From contig CAIXKE010000057.1 in the NCBI GenBank assembly GCA_903919975.1, positions 30,983 to 94,982 of the forward strand: a stretch of DNA of 64,000 bases, written 5' to 3'. The notes beneath the pieces were generated by a model. The model was not told the DNA's origin. It did no database searches and saw only the letters and a list, made by a program, of their open reading frames with translations. The position numbers and the translations under genes were made by a program. Each line of letters opens with the position of its first letter. Position 1 is the first letter of the stretch. Shown piece by piece: positions 63,901 through 64,000 of this stretch. Source of the DNA: Akkermansiaceae bacterium. Lineage in GTDB: Bacteria; Verrucomicrobiota; Verrucomicrobiia; Verrucomicrobiales; Akkermansiaceae.

Positions 63901-64000
63901 GGATCGACCAACGCCAGAGCGTCAACCTTTTCCTCGCCACCCCCGAGATGAAGACCCTCTCCCACATGTATCGCCGCGCCTGGGACAAAGGCCTCAAGCC
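60915..64000 (+). CDS. nrdA: Ribonucleotide reductase large subunit, 3' end outside window
   Basis: At least 1028 residues are visible and the frame is open to the window end. Catalytic residues: Cys499 (SSCYLYK), the thiyl Cys713 and Glu715 in SSNLCTEI and Cys728 in VCNLGS, as in class I enzymes that reduce NDPs. The N-terminus carries an ATP-cone-like domain (about 150-250: LIRRNGNVVPWSETKIEIAVRKAF), a second one (about 265-355: VVSDDGISSFWDGTDLRKRIAYAS), and perhaps a third diverged one in the first 110 residues. ATP cones sense ATP/dATP. The ATG at 60915 follows nrdB, so the genes are an operon. Confidence 0.95.
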   Translation, partial: MYRSLNLNEDLALKQVVTDRFTLTDRGYNWREVLSSEKRQPVTDITITRGTTDSHFSLEDVADAIGDSLADLLISRREDEKSIFSDVNRKFVSDVAHSVAAFLTDSLDAGGRLRLSEADLYLLIEKALLENEAYDVAKSLAFRRSMEKTGAVDVHTGPHSLPVRLIRRNGNVVPWSETKIEIAVRKAFLTIKENPEPAVEVAKGVTDRIRRGDSSFVHIEDVQDMVQEELMRQGHFKAATHYVRYRDERARMRKEEEDLAEDPNQELMVTVVSDDGISSFWDGTDLRKRIAYASIGLDLNITDADIERELRRSVGNEISAKDLKNTVILNAKALIEKDADFAKFAARILLSYIYEEVLDWSILRDGVDKLKNAHKAAFKSYLKHGVAIKRLNPELLEVYNLDKLAEAFDPTADLDFDYLGIQTLYDRYLIVDKTGSKHRRIETPQFFWMRVAMGLFKKEETNREDWAVRLYNLYKGRRFCSSTPTLFNSGTLHSQLSSCYLYKVDDSIESIMYRGIAENAFLSKWAGGLGGSWTAVRGTGGYIQGTNGESQGIIPFLKLHNDQLVAVNQGGKRRGSGCAYLETWHNDIEDFLDLRKNTGDERRRCHDMNTANWVPDLFMKRMEERGTWTLFRSNEVPDLHDLYGSAFEQRYCEYEQMAADGKIWSRPLAALELWKSMLKMVFETGHPWITFKDPCNVRSPQDHCGVIHSSNLCTEITLNTSADETAVCNLGSVVLDTHITRDGALDHEMLKETITVAIRALDNVIDINFYPTEAALTANTRHRPIGLGVMGVQNALYKRNLAFASDAAVEFNDEFMEAIAYYAYSASSDLAAEVGPYSTYKGSKWDRGLLPQDTVDLLETERGRKIDVPRGGKMDWSVVREKIAKHGMRNSNVLAIAPTATISNIMGTTPCIEPNYKNLYVKSNLSGDFIVLNSELVKDLKKADLWNQEMLDQLKYFDGELDAIDDIPEALKHKHKTVFGIDFEYIIDAAARRQKWIDQRQSVNLFLATPEMKTLSHMYRRAWDKGLK

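Noticed and set aside
62508..63965. 485-residue minus-strand frame opposite nrdA
   Set aside because: Antisense shadow of NrdA, which keeps all catalytic residues on the plus strand.

Overview
The window (about 60% GC) reads as chromosomal DNA of a free-living bacterium of the phylum Verrucomicrobiota, most likely order Verrucomicrobiales. The reasons are a PSCyt1/DUF1549/DUF1553 cytochrome-type protein paired with a Tat-exported DUF1501 protein (a hallmark of Planctomycetes and Verrucomicrobia), a class Ic-like ribonucleotide reductase as in the PVC superphylum, a fragment of an autotransporter-associated beta-strand protein, and a Gly/Ser/Arg-rich secreted protein of a kind common in these bacteria. 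No rRNA, tRNA, CRISPR array or intact prophage was seen.

Layout. 1-1.5 kb: an autoinhibited Fic enzyme cut by the window edge, with an operator-like CTAATT cluster, a hexamer tandem array and a long AT palindrome upstream. 1.5-6.7 kb: typA, then a type II secretion/type IV pilus-like ATPase and platform protein. 7-11.6 kb: a lipoprotein, cysE with a divergent Rrf2 regulator, a beta-propeller lactonase, and ilvC with a clear terminator. 11.7-17.3 kb: an ExbB-ExbD-TonB-like-zinc ribbon cassette, fabF, a thioesterase, rsmI and rph. 17.5-23.6 kb: a GH1 glucosidase followed by the PSD1/DUF1501 pair. 23.7-29 kb (minus): a second secretion locus with GspG, GspF and two GspE/PilB ATPases. 29.2-41.7 kb (minus): an esterase and then the division and cell wall (dcw) cluster in transcription order mraZ-rsmH-ftsL-ftsI-murE-murF-mraY-murD-LysM protein-ftsW, mostly with overlapping or touching genes.

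42-44.5 kb is a graveyard of mobile DNA: a decayed IS630-type transposase, an autotransporter fragment and a frameshifted integrase-type transposase lie end to end. 44.6-54.6 kb: a Na+/H+-type antiporter with a coupled small protein, a lone ABC-type transmembrane domain, two secreted proteins, a coiled-coil secreted protein, a FixJ-like regulator with its histidine kinase, and ppk2. 55-58 kb (minus) is the classic yceD-rpmF-plsX-fabH operon. 58-64 kb: an M42 aminopeptidase and nrdB-nrdA, the latter running off the end.

Most unusual points. (1) Three 105-bp tandem units are fused in frame to the 5' end of rsmH, giving three 35-residue repeats ahead of the methyltransferase domain; each unit has two conserved cores exactly 52 bp apart. 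(2) The NrdB radical tyrosine position is Leu, which points to a class Ic (Mn/Fe) enzyme. (3) Four convergent gene gaps each carry a different REP-like palindrome. (4) cysE and its neighbouring Rrf2 gene can share one CATG as divergent starts. Product names rest on motif recognition by eye; no database search was run.
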